Shown here piece after piece: positions 1 to 8,911 of a stretch of 64,000 bases of DNA. Numbering within the stretch: position 1 is the stretch's first letter; the number at the start of each line of letters is the position of its first letter. Below the pieces are notes generated by a model that made no database searches, was not told the DNA's origin, and saw only the letters and a list, made by a program, of their open reading frames with translations. Origin of the DNA: Pseudomonadota bacterium. Its GTDB lineage: Bacteria > Pseudomonadota > Gammaproteobacteria > Burkholderiales > SG8-39. The position numbers and the translations under genes are program-made. Location: NCBI GenBank assembly GCA_021811085.1, contig JAJZPQ010000010.1, forward strand, positions 1 to 64,000, given 5' to 3'.

Positions 1-683
1 AGGCCGAGCTGCTGTACGAGTTCCGCCGCCACGGCGCCCAGTTCCCGGCCTACTGGCCCATCGTCGCCGGCGGCGCCAATGCCTGCGTGCTGCACTACAA
101 CGACAACCAGGCGCGGCTCGAGGACGGCGCGCTGCTCTTGATCGATGCCGGCTGCGAACTCGACGGTTATGCGTCCGACATCACCCGCACCTTTCCCGTG
201 AACGGCAAATTCAGCGGCGCGCAAAAAGACGTGTATGAACTCGTGCTCGCCGCGCAGGCTGCCGCGATCGCGGCAACCAGACCCGGCGCGGCCTGGGACG
301 CGCCGCATGAGGCGGCCGTGCACGTACTGGCGCAAGGCATGGTCGATTTCGGCCTGTGCCGCGGCTGCCTCGACCAGGTGCTCGAAACAGGCGATTACAA
401 GCGCTTCTACATGCACCGCACCGGCCATTGGCTGGGGCTGGACGTGCACGATGCCGGCGAATACAAAGTCGAAGGCAAATGGCGGCCGCTCGTACCCGGC
501 ATGACGCTTACGGTAGAGCCGGGTTGCTACATCCGCCCCGGCGAGGGCGTGCCCGAAGCCTACTGGAACATAGGCGTACGCATCGAGGACGACGTGCTGG
601 TAACCGAGGCTGGCTGCGAAGTGATCACCGCGCAAACGCCGAAAAGCGTCGCCGACATCGAGGCCCTGGTGGGCAAGGCCTGA
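1..683 (+). CDS. pepP: Xaa-Pro aminopeptidase (M24 family), C-terminal part; 5' end lies outside the window
   Basis: Frame 3 is open from the window edge (AELLYEFRRHGAQFPAYWPIVAGGANACVLHYNDN...), with M24 metal-ligand motifs (DAGCELDGYASDITRTFP, HRTGHWLGLDVHD, EPGCYI). Confidence 0.93.
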   Translation, partial: AELLYEFRRHGAQFPAYWPIVAGGANACVLHYNDNQARLEDGALLLIDAGCELDGYASDITRTFPVNGKFSGAQKDVYELVLAAQAAAIAATRPGAAWDAPHEAAVHVLAQGMVDFGLCRGCLDQVLETGDYKRFYMHRTGHWLGLDVHDAGEYKVEGKWRPLVPGMTLTVEPGCYIRPGEGVPEAYWNIGVRIEDDVLVTEAGCEVITAQTPKSVADIEALVGKA

Positions 684-694
684 GCGCCAGTGCC

Positions 695-1879
695 ATGGAC
701 GCCGAAAGCGTAGACATTCTGATCGCCGGCGGCGGACCGGTGGGCGCTGCGTTGGCCCTGGCGCTGGAAGGCAGCGGCCACAGCGTGGTGCTGGCCGAAG
801 CACGCAGTGCCGACGCCACGGAAACGCGCAGCGCCAATGCCGGCGCCGCACGCAGTGCGCCGGCGGGCGATGCGCGCGCGCTCGCGCTGTCCTATGCGAG
901 CCGGCTCGTGCTCGAGCGCCTGCACGCTTGGTCGGGGATGCGCACCACGCCGATCGAGACCATCCACGTTTCGCAGCAAGCCGGCTTCGGCCGCACCCTG
1001 ATCAGCGCCGCCGATTGCGACGTGCCGGTGCTGGGCTATGTCGCCAATTACGACGATCTGCAGCAAAGCCTGCTCGCCGTACCCTGCTCGGCCAGGCGCC
1101 TGTTCGGCGCCCGAGTCGTCAGTTTCGATGGCGCCAAGGCCCGGCTGCAGACGCAGGAAGGCGAACGCGCGTTCGCGCCGCAGCTGACCGTATTTGCCGA
1201 CGGCGCGCGCATCGCGGACGAGCGCGCGGCGCCCGCCTACAGCAAGGACTACCGCCAGACCGCGCTCGTCGCCTGGGTACGCACCGAACAGCCGCACCGC
1301 GGCCGCGCGTGGGAACGGTTTACGCCCGAAGGCCCGCTGGCGCTGCTGCCCCACGGTGCAGGCTATGCGCTGGTCTGGACCATGGACCCTGAGCGCAGCG
1401 CGCAGCTCGCAGCGCTCGATACCCCGTCGTTTCTCGCCGCGCTGCACGCCGCGTTCGGCGACCGCCTGGGCGCCTTCCTCGAAGCGGGCGAGCGCAGCGC
1501 ATTCCCGCTCGCATTGCGCTACCGGCGCGAGGAAACGCAAACGCACAGCCTCGCCGTGGGCAATGCGGCGCAGACCCTGCATCCGGTCGCCGGACAGGGG
1601 TTCAACCTGGGCCTGCGCGACGCCTGGGAACTCGCGCGTCTCGCGCACGCGGCGCGCGATCCCGGCAGCGAGCGTTTCATCGGCGCCTATCGGCGCGCGC
1701 GCGCGCTCGACCGCCGCGCCGGCATCCGCTTCACCGACAGCCTGGTCGGCTTGTTTTCCAATTCCGACCCGCTGCTCAAGCTTGGCCGCGGCGCGGGTCT
1801 GCTGGCGCTCGACCTGCTGCCGTTCGCCCGCCGCTTCATCGCGCGGCGCATGATTTTCGGCGCACGCGCACTGCCTTGA
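695..1879 (+). CDS. UbiH/UbiF/COQ6-family FAD-dependent hydroxylase
   Basis: N-terminal dinucleotide-binding motif DILIAGGGPVGAALALALEGSG, and GNAAQTLHPVAGQGFNLGLRDAWELA near the C-terminus. ATG at 695 is preferred over the ORF-track start at 356, which lies inside pepP. Confidence 0.9.
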   Translation: MDAESVDILIAGGGPVGAALALALEGSGHSVVLAEARSADATETRSANAGAARSAPAGDARALALSYASRLVLERLHAWSGMRTTPIETIHVSQQAGFGRTLISAADCDVPVLGYVANYDDLQQSLLAVPCSARRLFGARVVSFDGAKARLQTQEGERAFAPQLTVFADGARIADERAAPAYSKDYRQTALVAWVRTEQPHRGRAWERFTPEGPLALLPHGAGYALVWTMDPERSAQLAALDTPSFLAALHAAFGDRLGAFLEAGERSAFPLALRYRREETQTHSLAVGNAAQTLHPVAGQGFNLGLRDAWELARLAHAARDPGSERFIGAYRRARALDRRAGIRFTDSLVGLFSNSDPLLKLGRGAGLLALDLLPFARRFIARRMIFGARALP

Positions 1880-1889
1880 CTTGTAGAGC

Positions 1890-1958
1890 CCGTAACAAAG
1901 GTTATTTTGTTACGGCGTTACGGCCCGATTCAGGGGGCACGAGGGGAGCGATCCCCTC
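1890..1958 (+). repeat. Two-hairpin intergenic element, copy A (CCGTAACAAA-6nt-TTTGTTACGG ... GAGGGGA-GCGA-TCCCCTC)
   Basis: Two perfect inverted repeats; same architecture as copy B at 26608-26668. Confidence 0.75.
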
Positions 1959-2076
1959 ACATCGAGGCCCGCACGCGATCAATATATTTGCGCTGCAGGC
2001 GTGAATATTTCGATTTTTCTTCGTCTGCGATTGGGTATAGAATTGCTTCCCCTCCCGCAAAAAACTCTAGAACGAA

Positions 2077-3084
2077 ATGAGAATTGGACCTCACGTGCTG
2101 CGCAACAATCTATTCGTTGCGCCGATGGCCGGGGTCACGGATAGGCCGTTCCGCCAGCTGTGCAAAACATTCGGCGCCGGCATGGCGGTGTCCGAGATGG
2201 TCGCGTCCAACTCTCTTTTGTGGGGCAGCGAAAAAACGCGGCGCCGCGCCAATCACGCAGGCGAGCCCGATCCGATTTCGGTGCAAATCGCCGGCGCGGA
2301 CCCGAAGATGATGGCTGAAGCGGCCAGTTACAACGTCGGCGAGGGCGCGCAGATCATCGACATCAATATGGGCTGTCCGGCCAAGAAGATCTGCAACGTG
2401 ATGGCCGGCTCGGCGCTGCTGAAGGATGAGCCGCTGGTCGGCCGCATTCTCGAATCCGTGGTGCGCGCGGTGGACGTGCCGGTCACGCTGAAATTGCGCA
2501 CCGGCTGGGACCAGCACAACAAGAACGCACTGACAGTGGCGCACATCGCCGAGCAAAGCGGCATCCAGCTGCTCTCCATCCATGGTCGCACGCGCGCCTG
2601 CGGCTACACCGGCCAGGCCGAATACGACACCATCGCCGCGGTCAAGCGCGCCACGCGCCTGCCGGTGATCGCCAACGGCGACATCACCTCGCCGCAGAAG
2701 GCCAAGTACGTTCTCGATTACACCCGCGCCGACGGCGTCATGATCGGCCGCGCGGCGCAGGGCAGGCCCTGGATCTTCCGCGAAATCGAGTACTACCTCA
2801 AAACCGGGGTGCAGCTGCCGCCGCCGCTGGTGAGCGAAATCCATCAGGTGCTGATTGCGCACCTGCACGATCTATATGCGTTTTACGGCACCGACACCGG
2901 CGTCAAGATCGCGCGCAAGCACATTTCCTGGTACACCAAGGGTCTTGCCGGTTCGGCCAGTTTCCGCCATGCGATGAATCAATTACAAAGCCTGGAAGAG
3001 CAGCTGGCGGCGGTGAACCGGTTTTTCGATCAACAGGCGCAGCAACACGAGCATCTGCGCTATGAGGAGGAGTTGGCAGCATGA
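2077..3084 (+). CDS. dusB: tRNA-dihydrouridine synthase B
   Basis: FVAPMAGVTDRPFRQLC, DINMGCPAKKICN, GRAAQGRPWIF; followed by fis with ATGA overlap. Confidence 0.96.
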   Translation: MRIGPHVLRNNLFVAPMAGVTDRPFRQLCKTFGAGMAVSEMVASNSLLWGSEKTRRRANHAGEPDPISVQIAGADPKMMAEAASYNVGEGAQIIDINMGCPAKKICNVMAGSALLKDEPLVGRILESVVRAVDVPVTLKLRTGWDQHNKNALTVAHIAEQSGIQLLSIHGRTRACGYTGQAEYDTIAAVKRATRLPVIANGDITSPQKAKYVLDYTRADGVMIGRAAQGRPWIFREIEYYLKTGVQLPPPLVSEIHQVLIAHLHDLYAFYGTDTGVKIARKHISWYTKGLAGSASFRHAMNQLQSLEEQLAAVNRFFDQQAQQHEHLRYEEELAA

Positions 3085-3323
3085 CACCGCGAGCCAGTGA
3101 AATCGGGGAATGCGTACGCAAGTCCCTGGAGAAATATTTCAAGGATCTGGACGGGGAGCGGCCGCGCGCCGTCCACGAGATGGTGCTGAAGAACGTCGAA
3201 CGGCCCATGATCGAGGTGGTGCTGGATTACGCCGAGGGCAACCAGACCGTCGCCGCCAAGTGGCTGGGCATCAACCGCAACACCCTGCGCAAGAAAATAG
3301 AGCAGCTGAAAATAAAGATGTAA
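3081..3323 (+). CDS. fis: Fis family nucleoid/transcription factor
   Basis: C-terminal [32 protein letters not shown]; dusB-fis order is canonical. Confidence 0.95.
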   Translation: MTPRASEIGECVRKSLEKYFKDLDGERPRAVHEMVLKNVERPMIEVVLDYAEGNQTVAAKWLGINRNTLRKKIEQLKIKM

Positions 3324-3408
3324 TAGCCGCGGCCGACGGCTGACCGACCAATCCGGGCGCTCGCCGCATCCGCATCTCCCTCAACGCACTCAAGGCCCGG
3401 GTTCCGAC

Positions 3409-4974
3409 ATGAGCATCCTCGTCAAGCAGGCCCTCATCAGCGTTTCCGACAAGACCGGCGTGGTCGAACTCGCGCGCGCGCTGGCGCAGATGCGGGTCGC
3501 CATCCTCTCCACCGGCGGCACGGCCAAGCTGCTTACGCAGAACGGCATTGCCGTGACCGAGGTGGCCGAATACACCGGCTATCCGGAAATGCTCGACGGG
3601 CGGCTGAAAACGCTGCATCCGATGATCCACGGCGGCCTGCTCGCCCGGCGCGACTTACCGGCGCACATGGCGGCGATCAAGGACGCGGGCATCGAACCCA
3701 TCGACCTGGTGGTGGTCAACCTCTACCCTTTCACCGCGACCGTAGCCAAACCCGGCTGCACCCTCGCCGATGCAATCGAGAACATCGACATCGGCGGCCC
3801 GACCATGCTGCGTTCGGCAGCCAAGAATCATGAGGGCGTCGCCGTGCTGGTCGATCCGGCCGACTATCAGCCCTTGCTCGACGAAATGCTGGCCAGCAGC
3901 GGCAGAGTCAGCGCCGCCACGCGCTTTGCGCTGGCGAAAAAGGTATTCACCCACACCGCGGCCTATGACGGCGCGATCAGCAATTATCTGACCGGCCTCG
4001 ACGCCGGCTTGAACAGCCAGGACTTCCCCGAGCGGCTGACGCTGCAGTTCGCCAAGGTCCAGGCCATGCGCTATGGCGAGAACCCGCACCAGAACGCCGC
4101 GTTCTATCGCGACATCGAGCCGGCCGCCGGCAGCCTCGCCAGCTACACCCAGCTGCAGGGCAAGGAACTCTCCTACAACAACGTCGGCGATGCGGACGCG
4201 GCCTGGGAGTGCGTGAAGACGTTCGCCGAACCGGCCTGCGTCATCGTCAAGCACGCCAATCCCTGCGGCGTCGCCATCGGCGGCAGCACGCTCGAAGCCT
4301 ACCAGCGCGCGTTCCTGACCGATCCGACCTCCGCCTTCGGCGGCATTATCGCGTTCAATCGGCCGGTCGATGCGTTCACCGCCGAAGCCGTGGCGAAACA
4401 GTTCGTCGAAGTGCTGATCGCGCCCGGCTACGACGCGGCGGCGAAAAAAGTACTCGAAGCCAGGGTCAATGTGCGCGTGCTCACCGTGCCGCTCGCGCCG
4501 GGCGCCAATCGCTACGACCTCAAGCGCGTCGGCGGCGGCCTGCTGGTGCAGACGCCGGATACGAAGAATGTGTCAGCGGCGGAGCTGCGCGTAATCACCA
4601 AGAAACAACCCACTGAGACGGAGCTGCGCGACCTGCTGTTCGCCTGGCGCGTGGCCAAGTTCGTCAAATCCAATGCGATCGTATTTTGCGGCAGCGGGTA
4701 TACCCTGGGAGTCGGCGCGGGCCAGATGAGCCGCGTCGACAGCGCGCGCATCGCCGCAATCAAGGCGAAGAACGCGGGCCTGTCGCTCGCGGGATCGGTC
4801 GTGGCTTCGGATGCGTTCTTTCCCTTCCGCGACGGCGTCGACGTGGTGGCCGAGGCCGGCGCCAAAGCGATCATCCAGCCCGGTGGCAGCGTGCGCGACG
4901 AGGAAGTCGTCGCCGCGGCCGACGAACTCGGGCTGGTCATGGTCTACACCGGCCATCGTCACTTCAGGCATTAG
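3409..4974 (+). CDS. purH: Bifunctional AICAR formyltransferase/IMP cyclohydrolase
   Basis: [47 protein letters not shown] terminus. Confidence 0.98.
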   Translation: MSILVKQALISVSDKTGVVELARALAQMRVAILSTGGTAKLLTQNGIAVTEVAEYTGYPEMLDGRLKTLHPMIHGGLLARRDLPAHMAAIKDAGIEPIDLVVVNLYPFTATVAKPGCTLADAIENIDIGGPTMLRSAAKNHEGVAVLVDPADYQPLLDEMLASSGRVSAATRFALAKKVFTHTAAYDGAISNYLTGLDAGLNSQDFPERLTLQFAKVQAMRYGENPHQNAAFYRDIEPAAGSLASYTQLQGKELSYNNVGDADAAWECVKTFAEPACVIVKHANPCGVAIGGSTLEAYQRAFLTDPTSAFGGIIAFNRPVDAFTAEAVAKQFVEVLIAPGYDAAAKKVLEARVNVRVLTVPLAPGANRYDLKRVGGGLLVQTPDTKNVSAAELRVITKKQPTETELRDLLFAWRVAKFVKSNAIVFCGSGYTLGVGAGQMSRVDSARIAAIKAKNAGLSLAGSVVASDAFFPFRDGVDVVAEAGAKAIIQPGGSVRDEEVVAAADELGLVMVYTGHRHFRH

Positions 4975-4983
4975 GCTGCCAGC

Positions 4984-6270
4984 GTGAAGCTCCTGGTCAT
5001 CGGCTCGGGCGGGCGCGAGCACGCGCTGGCGTGGAAGCTGGCGCAGGCCCCGCGCGTGCAGAAAATCTACGTCGCCCCCGGCAATGCCGGCACCGCGCTC
5101 GAGCCCGGCCTGGAAAACGTTCCGATCAGCGACATTGCGCAGCTGGCGCAATTCGCGCAGGAACATTCCGTTCATCTCACCGTGGTCGGCCCCGAAGCGC
5201 CGCTCGCGGCTGGCGTCGTGGACTTGTTCCGCGCCAAAGGGCTGAAGATCTTCGGCCCGACGCAGGCCGCGGCGCAGCTGGAGAGCTCCAAGGATTTCGC
5301 CAAGCGCTTCATGCAGCGGCATCGCATTCCCACCGCCGCTTTCGCCACCTTCAGCGATGCGCGCGAAGCGCACGCCTATATCGATGCGCAGGGTGCGCCG
5401 ATCGTGATAAAAGCGGACGGCCTCGCCGCAGGCAAGGGCGTGGTGGTCGCGATGAGCGCGCAAGAGGCGCACGCTGCCGTCGAGCTGATGCTGGTGGACA
5501 ACAAGATGGGCGATGCCGGCGCGCGCGTGGTGATCGAGGAGTTCCTCGCCGGCGAAGAAGCGAGCTTCATCGTCATGAGCGACGGCGAGCATGCGCTCGC
5601 GCTCGCGACCAGCCAGGACCACAAACGCCTCAAGGACGGCGATGCCGGGCCCAATACCGGCGGCATGGGCGCCTATTCGCCCGCGCCGGTGGTGACCCCA
5701 AGGCTGCACGCGCAGGTGATGCGCGAAATCATCATGCCCACGATCCAGGGCATGGCCGCAGACGGCATCCCCTTTAGCGGCTTTCTTTACGCCGGCCTGA
5801 TGATAGACGCGAAGGGCAATGCGAAAACGCTCGAGTTCAACTGCCGCATGGGCGATCCCGAAACCCAGCCCATCATGCTGCGGCTGAAGTCCGACTTGTT
5901 CGAACTGTTCGAGCTCGCCTGCGCCGGCACGCTCGATCAGGCCGAGACCGAATGGGACCGGCGCACGGCGCTGGGCGTGGTGCTGGCTGCGGCCAATTAT
6001 CCCGACGCGCCGCAGAAGGGCGCGGTGATCAGCGGGCTGCCCAATCATACCGAGCGCAGCGAAGACTGCATGGTGTTTCACGCCGGCACGGCGCTGGCGG
6101 GCGACAAGGTGATCGTGAACGGCGGCCGCGTGCTGTGTGTCACCGCGCTCGGCGACAGCGTCAAGATGGCGCAGCGGCGCGCCTACCAGGCCGCCGAGGG
6201 CATACGCTTCGACGGCATGCAGATGCGCCGCGACATCGGCCATCGCGCATTACCGGCGAAAAAACGATAG
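4984..6270 (+). CDS. purD: Phosphoribosylamine-glycine ligase
   Basis: MKLLVIGSGGREHALAWKLAQ, GPNTGGMGAYSPAPVV, EFNCRMGDPETQPIM. Confidence 0.98.
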   Translation: MKLLVIGSGGREHALAWKLAQAPRVQKIYVAPGNAGTALEPGLENVPISDIAQLAQFAQEHSVHLTVVGPEAPLAAGVVDLFRAKGLKIFGPTQAAAQLESSKDFAKRFMQRHRIPTAAFATFSDAREAHAYIDAQGAPIVIKADGLAAGKGVVVAMSAQEAHAAVELMLVDNKMGDAGARVVIEEFLAGEEASFIVMSDGEHALALATSQDHKRLKDGDAGPNTGGMGAYSPAPVVTPRLHAQVMREIIMPTIQGMAADGIPFSGFLYAGLMIDAKGNAKTLEFNCRMGDPETQPIMLRLKSDLFELFELACAGTLDQAETEWDRRTALGVVLAAANYPDAPQKGAVISGLPNHTERSEDCMVFHAGTALAGDKVIVNGGRVLCVTALGDSVKMAQRRAYQAAEGIRFDGMQMRRDIGHRALPAKKR

Positions 6271-6316
6271 GCGCTCGCCTCGCCCGCGATCTGCGAATTT
6301 GCGCGCTACGCGCGCC

Positions 6317-6367
6317 AACCGTGATTCCTGTACGGATAAAAAACATATCCGTACAGGAATCACGGTT
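6317..6367. repeat. Perfect 22-bp inverted repeat with 7-nt loop (hairpin H1)
   Basis: AACCGTGATTCCTGTACGGATA - AAAAACA - TATCCGTACAGGAATCACGGTT. Confidence 0.95.
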
Positions 6368-6408
6368 CTGGTTAACACCAAACAACAAGACGTGGGGGTT
6401 TTATACAA

Positions 6409-6459
6409 GATCACCGATTGTGCACGGATGTGCTGTTCATCCGTGCGCAATCGGTGATC
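6409..6459. repeat. 22-bp inverted repeat with 7-nt loop (hairpin H2; one mismatch, a G-U pair as RNA)
   Basis: GATCACCGATTGTGCACGGATG - TGCTGTT - CATCCGTGCGCAATCGGTGATC. Confidence 0.95.
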
Positions 6460-6460
6460 C

Positions 6461-6484
6461 GCGCGGACGGGTTCTCGTCCGCGC
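6461..6484. repeat. 9-bp perfect inverted repeat with 6-nt loop (hairpin H3)
   Basis: GCGCGGACG - GGTTCT - CGTCCGCGC, starting one base after H2. Confidence 0.85.
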
Positions 6485-6568
6485 AACTTCGCAATCCTGC
6501 TGCAAGGGAAGGCGCGATTTTGTTCCGTGCTGCTAGAATCCGCGTTTATCCGCCGTCGGCGCCAGCCC

Positions 6569-7465
6569 ATGAATTCTGCCGCAGTCAAAACCTACCTGCT
6601 CGCGTTGCAACAGCGCATCGTCACCGCGCTGGAGACGCTCGACGGCGAGCGCTTTCGCGAAGACCGCTGGGACCGTCCTCAGGGCGGCGGCGGCATCAGC
6701 CGCGTGATCGAAGAGGGTGGGCTGTTCGAGCGCGGCGGCGTGAATTTCTCGCATGTACAGGGCGCGGGCCTGCCACCTTCTGCCAGCGCGTCCCGCCCCG
6801 ATCTGGCCGGCCGCGCCTGGGAGGCGATGGGCGTGTCGCTGGTGCTGCACCCGCGCAACCCCTATTGCCCGACGGCGCACATGAACGTGCGCTTTTTCGT
6901 CGCGACCAAAGACGGCGCCGCACCGGTCTGGTGGTTCGGCGGCGGCATGGATCTCACGCCGTATTACGGCTATGCCGAGGACGCCGAACACTTCCATCGC
7001 AGCTGCAAGCGCGCGCTGGAACCGTTCGGCGGCGGGCATCACGCGCAATTCAAGGCCTGGTGCGACCGTTACTTTTTCCTCAAGCACCGCAACGAGCCGC
7101 GCGGCGTCGGCGGCATTTTTTTCGACGATCTCAACCGGCCCGACTTCGACACCTGTTTCGCATTGACGCAAAGCGTGGGCGATCATTTCATCGAGGCCTA
7201 TCAGCCGATACTCCTACGGCGCAAGGATCAGCCCTACGGCGAGCGCGAGCGCGACTTCCAGGCCTACCGCCGCGGGCGCTACGTCGAATTCAATCTGGTG
7301 TATGACCGCGGCACGCTGTTCGGGCTGCAGTCCGGCGGCCGCACCGAGGCGATCCTGATGTCGCTGCCGCCGGTGGTGAAATGGCGCTACGACTGGAAGC
7401 CCGAGCCGGGAAGCCCGGAAGCCAGGCTGTACAGCGATTTCCTTGTTGCGCGGGACTGGGTTTAA
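6569..7465 (+). CDS. hemF: Oxygen-dependent coproporphyrinogen III oxidase
   Basis: [71 protein letters not shown] 6569 chosen over ORF-track start 6527. Confidence 0.97.
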   Translation: MNSAAVKTYLLALQQRIVTALETLDGERFREDRWDRPQGGGGISRVIEEGGLFERGGVNFSHVQGAGLPPSASASRPDLAGRAWEAMGVSLVLHPRNPYCPTAHMNVRFFVATKDGAAPVWWFGGGMDLTPYYGYAEDAEHFHRSCKRALEPFGGGHHAQFKAWCDRYFFLKHRNEPRGVGGIFFDDLNRPDFDTCFALTQSVGDHFIEAYQPILLRRKDQPYGERERDFQAYRRGRYVEFNLVYDRGTLFGLQSGGRTEAILMSLPPVVKWRYDWKPEPGSPEARLYSDFLVARDWV

Positions 7466-7548
7466 ACCAGATTCCGCGCGCGGCGTCGGCAGCGCCATCG
7501 CGCAGCGTTGACAATAATCAAAGCCCCGCGCTTGAGGACGTGCATACT

Positions 7549-7660
7549 CGAAATCGAATAGACGCCCGTTTGGGCGGTCTTCCCTAGCTTGACTGGTCCC
7601 GTGGGACCGCGAATAGCGGATGCATTCTCCTGGTAGCAGGAGGGTACAAGGGGAGACCTC
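7549..7660. other. Structured intergenic region: four or more consecutive short hairpins
   Basis: AGACGCCC-gttt-GGGCgGTCT, GGTCCC-gt-GGGACC, CTCCTG-gtag-CAGGAG and GGAGG...CCTCC in series between convergent hemF and the GH gene. Confidence 0.5.
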
Positions 7661-7674
7661 CCAAGCGGGTGTTT

Positions 7675-8883
7675 TCATTCCGGCTGCAGCGCGAATCCAG
7701 CACCTCCCTTGCGCACAGCATCCAACGCAATCAGAAATGCCGCAGCATTCCAGGACTGACCGCGCATGCCGCGCGGCTCCAGCGTCTGGCCATGCAGCCA
7801 TTCGTTGAACGACCAGTCGTCCAGCGCATTGACGCGCGCGAGCTTTAGCAGCTCCGCGCCGGCCCGCTCTTGCTCGCCCGCCAGCATCAGCGCCGCGACC
7901 CAGAATCCGCCGACGAAAGGCCAGATACCGCCGTTGTGGTATTGCCACTCCAGATTCTGCTGGTGACGCGACATGTAGTCGCGCCACAGGGAGTCCGCGG
8001 GTCGGATCGGTACACACACCGCACGCACTGGGCCGGCCTCGGCGATGCCGGCATGTTCGAGCGCACGCAGCGTGCGCTGTGCCGCCGCACCATCCGCGAG
8101 ACCGCACAGCAGCGCAAGCAGATTGCCGAAGACATCGCCTTCTTCGCCGAAGAAGGAGAAATTGACGAAAGAGAGGAAGAGCTCGCGGTTTTTCGCCTTT
8201 TCCTGCGCGTAATGCGCGAGCAAGCGCACGCGCCGGTATTCCGCCGGCGCCGCGCTGAAAGGATGGAACAGCTGGTTGAAATTCGCGCGCGTCTCCTCGC
8301 CGTGCGCGAGCCCGTAGAGCTGCTTGACGCAGTACCACAGCGCGTTGGTGTAGAGCACGAAACCCGAGCGCGGCATGATGTCGGCCCAGTCGCTCGCCTC
8401 GTTCTGCTGCAGCAGGAACAAGCGCTGGTGCTCCTGCGCGCCCAGCCACTGGATCGCCTGCGCCGCTTCGGCGGCGAAGCGCCGGCGCAGGCCGCCCGCC
8501 GGGTCGCGCCGATCGAGATAATCGAGGGCGATCAGCCACCACAGCGTGGCGTCGATGCAGCCGAGGTACCAGAAGTCGGCCTCCGGCCGCCGCGCGTCGA
8601 CAAAATTCGGGATCTGGCCGTTAGGCGCCTGATGCGCGGCCAGCGTCGCGAGCCCGGTCGCGGCCTCCCGCGCGAGCAAGGCGTCGCCCGAAAGCGCCAT
8701 GCCGATCGCGCAGATCGCGGCGTCGCGGCCGAATATCGCGGTATAGCTGCGCGATTCTGCGCGCGCACTCGGCGTCGCGGCAAGGATGCCCTGCGGCGAA
8801 AGATTGGCGCGCAGCAACTCCAGCGACTTCTGCCGACAGGTCTCGATCAGCGCTTCATCCTCAGTCGAAAACTGCGTAGTCAT
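7675..8883 (-). CDS. Glycoside hydrolase of (alpha/alpha)6-barrel type (amylo-alpha-1,6-glucosidase/GH100-like)
   Basis: SRSYTAIFGRDAAICAIGMALSGD, NFVDARRPEADFWYLGCIDATLWWLIALDYLDR; start at MTTQFSTEDEAL; last gene of the glycogen operon. Confidence 0.6.
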   Translation of the reverse strand: MTTQFSTEDEALIETCRQKSLELLRANLSPQGILAATPSARAESRSYTAIFGRDAAICAIGMALSGDALLAREAATGLATLAAHQAPNGQIPNFVDARRPEADFWYLGCIDATLWWLIALDYLDRRDPAGGLRRRFAAEAAQAIQWLGAQEHQRLFLLQQNEASDWADIMPRSGFVLYTNALWYCVKQLYGLAHGEETRANFNQLFHPFSAAPAEYRRVRLLAHYAQEKAKNRELFLSFVNFSFFGEEGDVFGNLLALLCGLADGAAAQRTLRALEHAGIAEAGPVRAVCVPIRPADSLWRDYMSRHQQNLEWQYHNGGIWPFVGGFWVAALMLAGEQERAGAELLKLARVNALDDWSFNEWLHGQTLEPRGMRGQSWNAAAFLIALDAVRKGGAGFALQPE

Positions 8884-8911
8884 GTGCGCCCCTTTTTCTG
8901 GCGACCGGCTT

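Noticed and set aside
356-694. N-terminal 113 residues of ORF 356..1879
   Set aside because: Out-of-frame reading of the pepP end; the UbiH-family protein starts properly at ATG 695.
4573-6243. 556-aa minus-strand ORF over purH/purD
   Set aside because: Antisense shadow ORF with compositional bias; purH and purD are clear on the + strand.
6317-6459. CRISPR array
   Set aside because: Only two diverged palindromes with a single 41-nt gap and no cas genes; no CRISPR array seen anywhere in the window.
6317-6484. Interpretation of H1/H2 as ordinary Rho-independent terminators
   Set aside because: No U-tract follows H1, H2 or H3, and the stems are longer than needed.
6418-7305. ORFs through the purD-hemF hairpins (e.g. 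6137..6457, 6250..6588, 6418..7305)
   Set aside because: Similar peptides appear on both strands (RDSCTD...IRTGITV) only because the DNA is palindromic; not coding.
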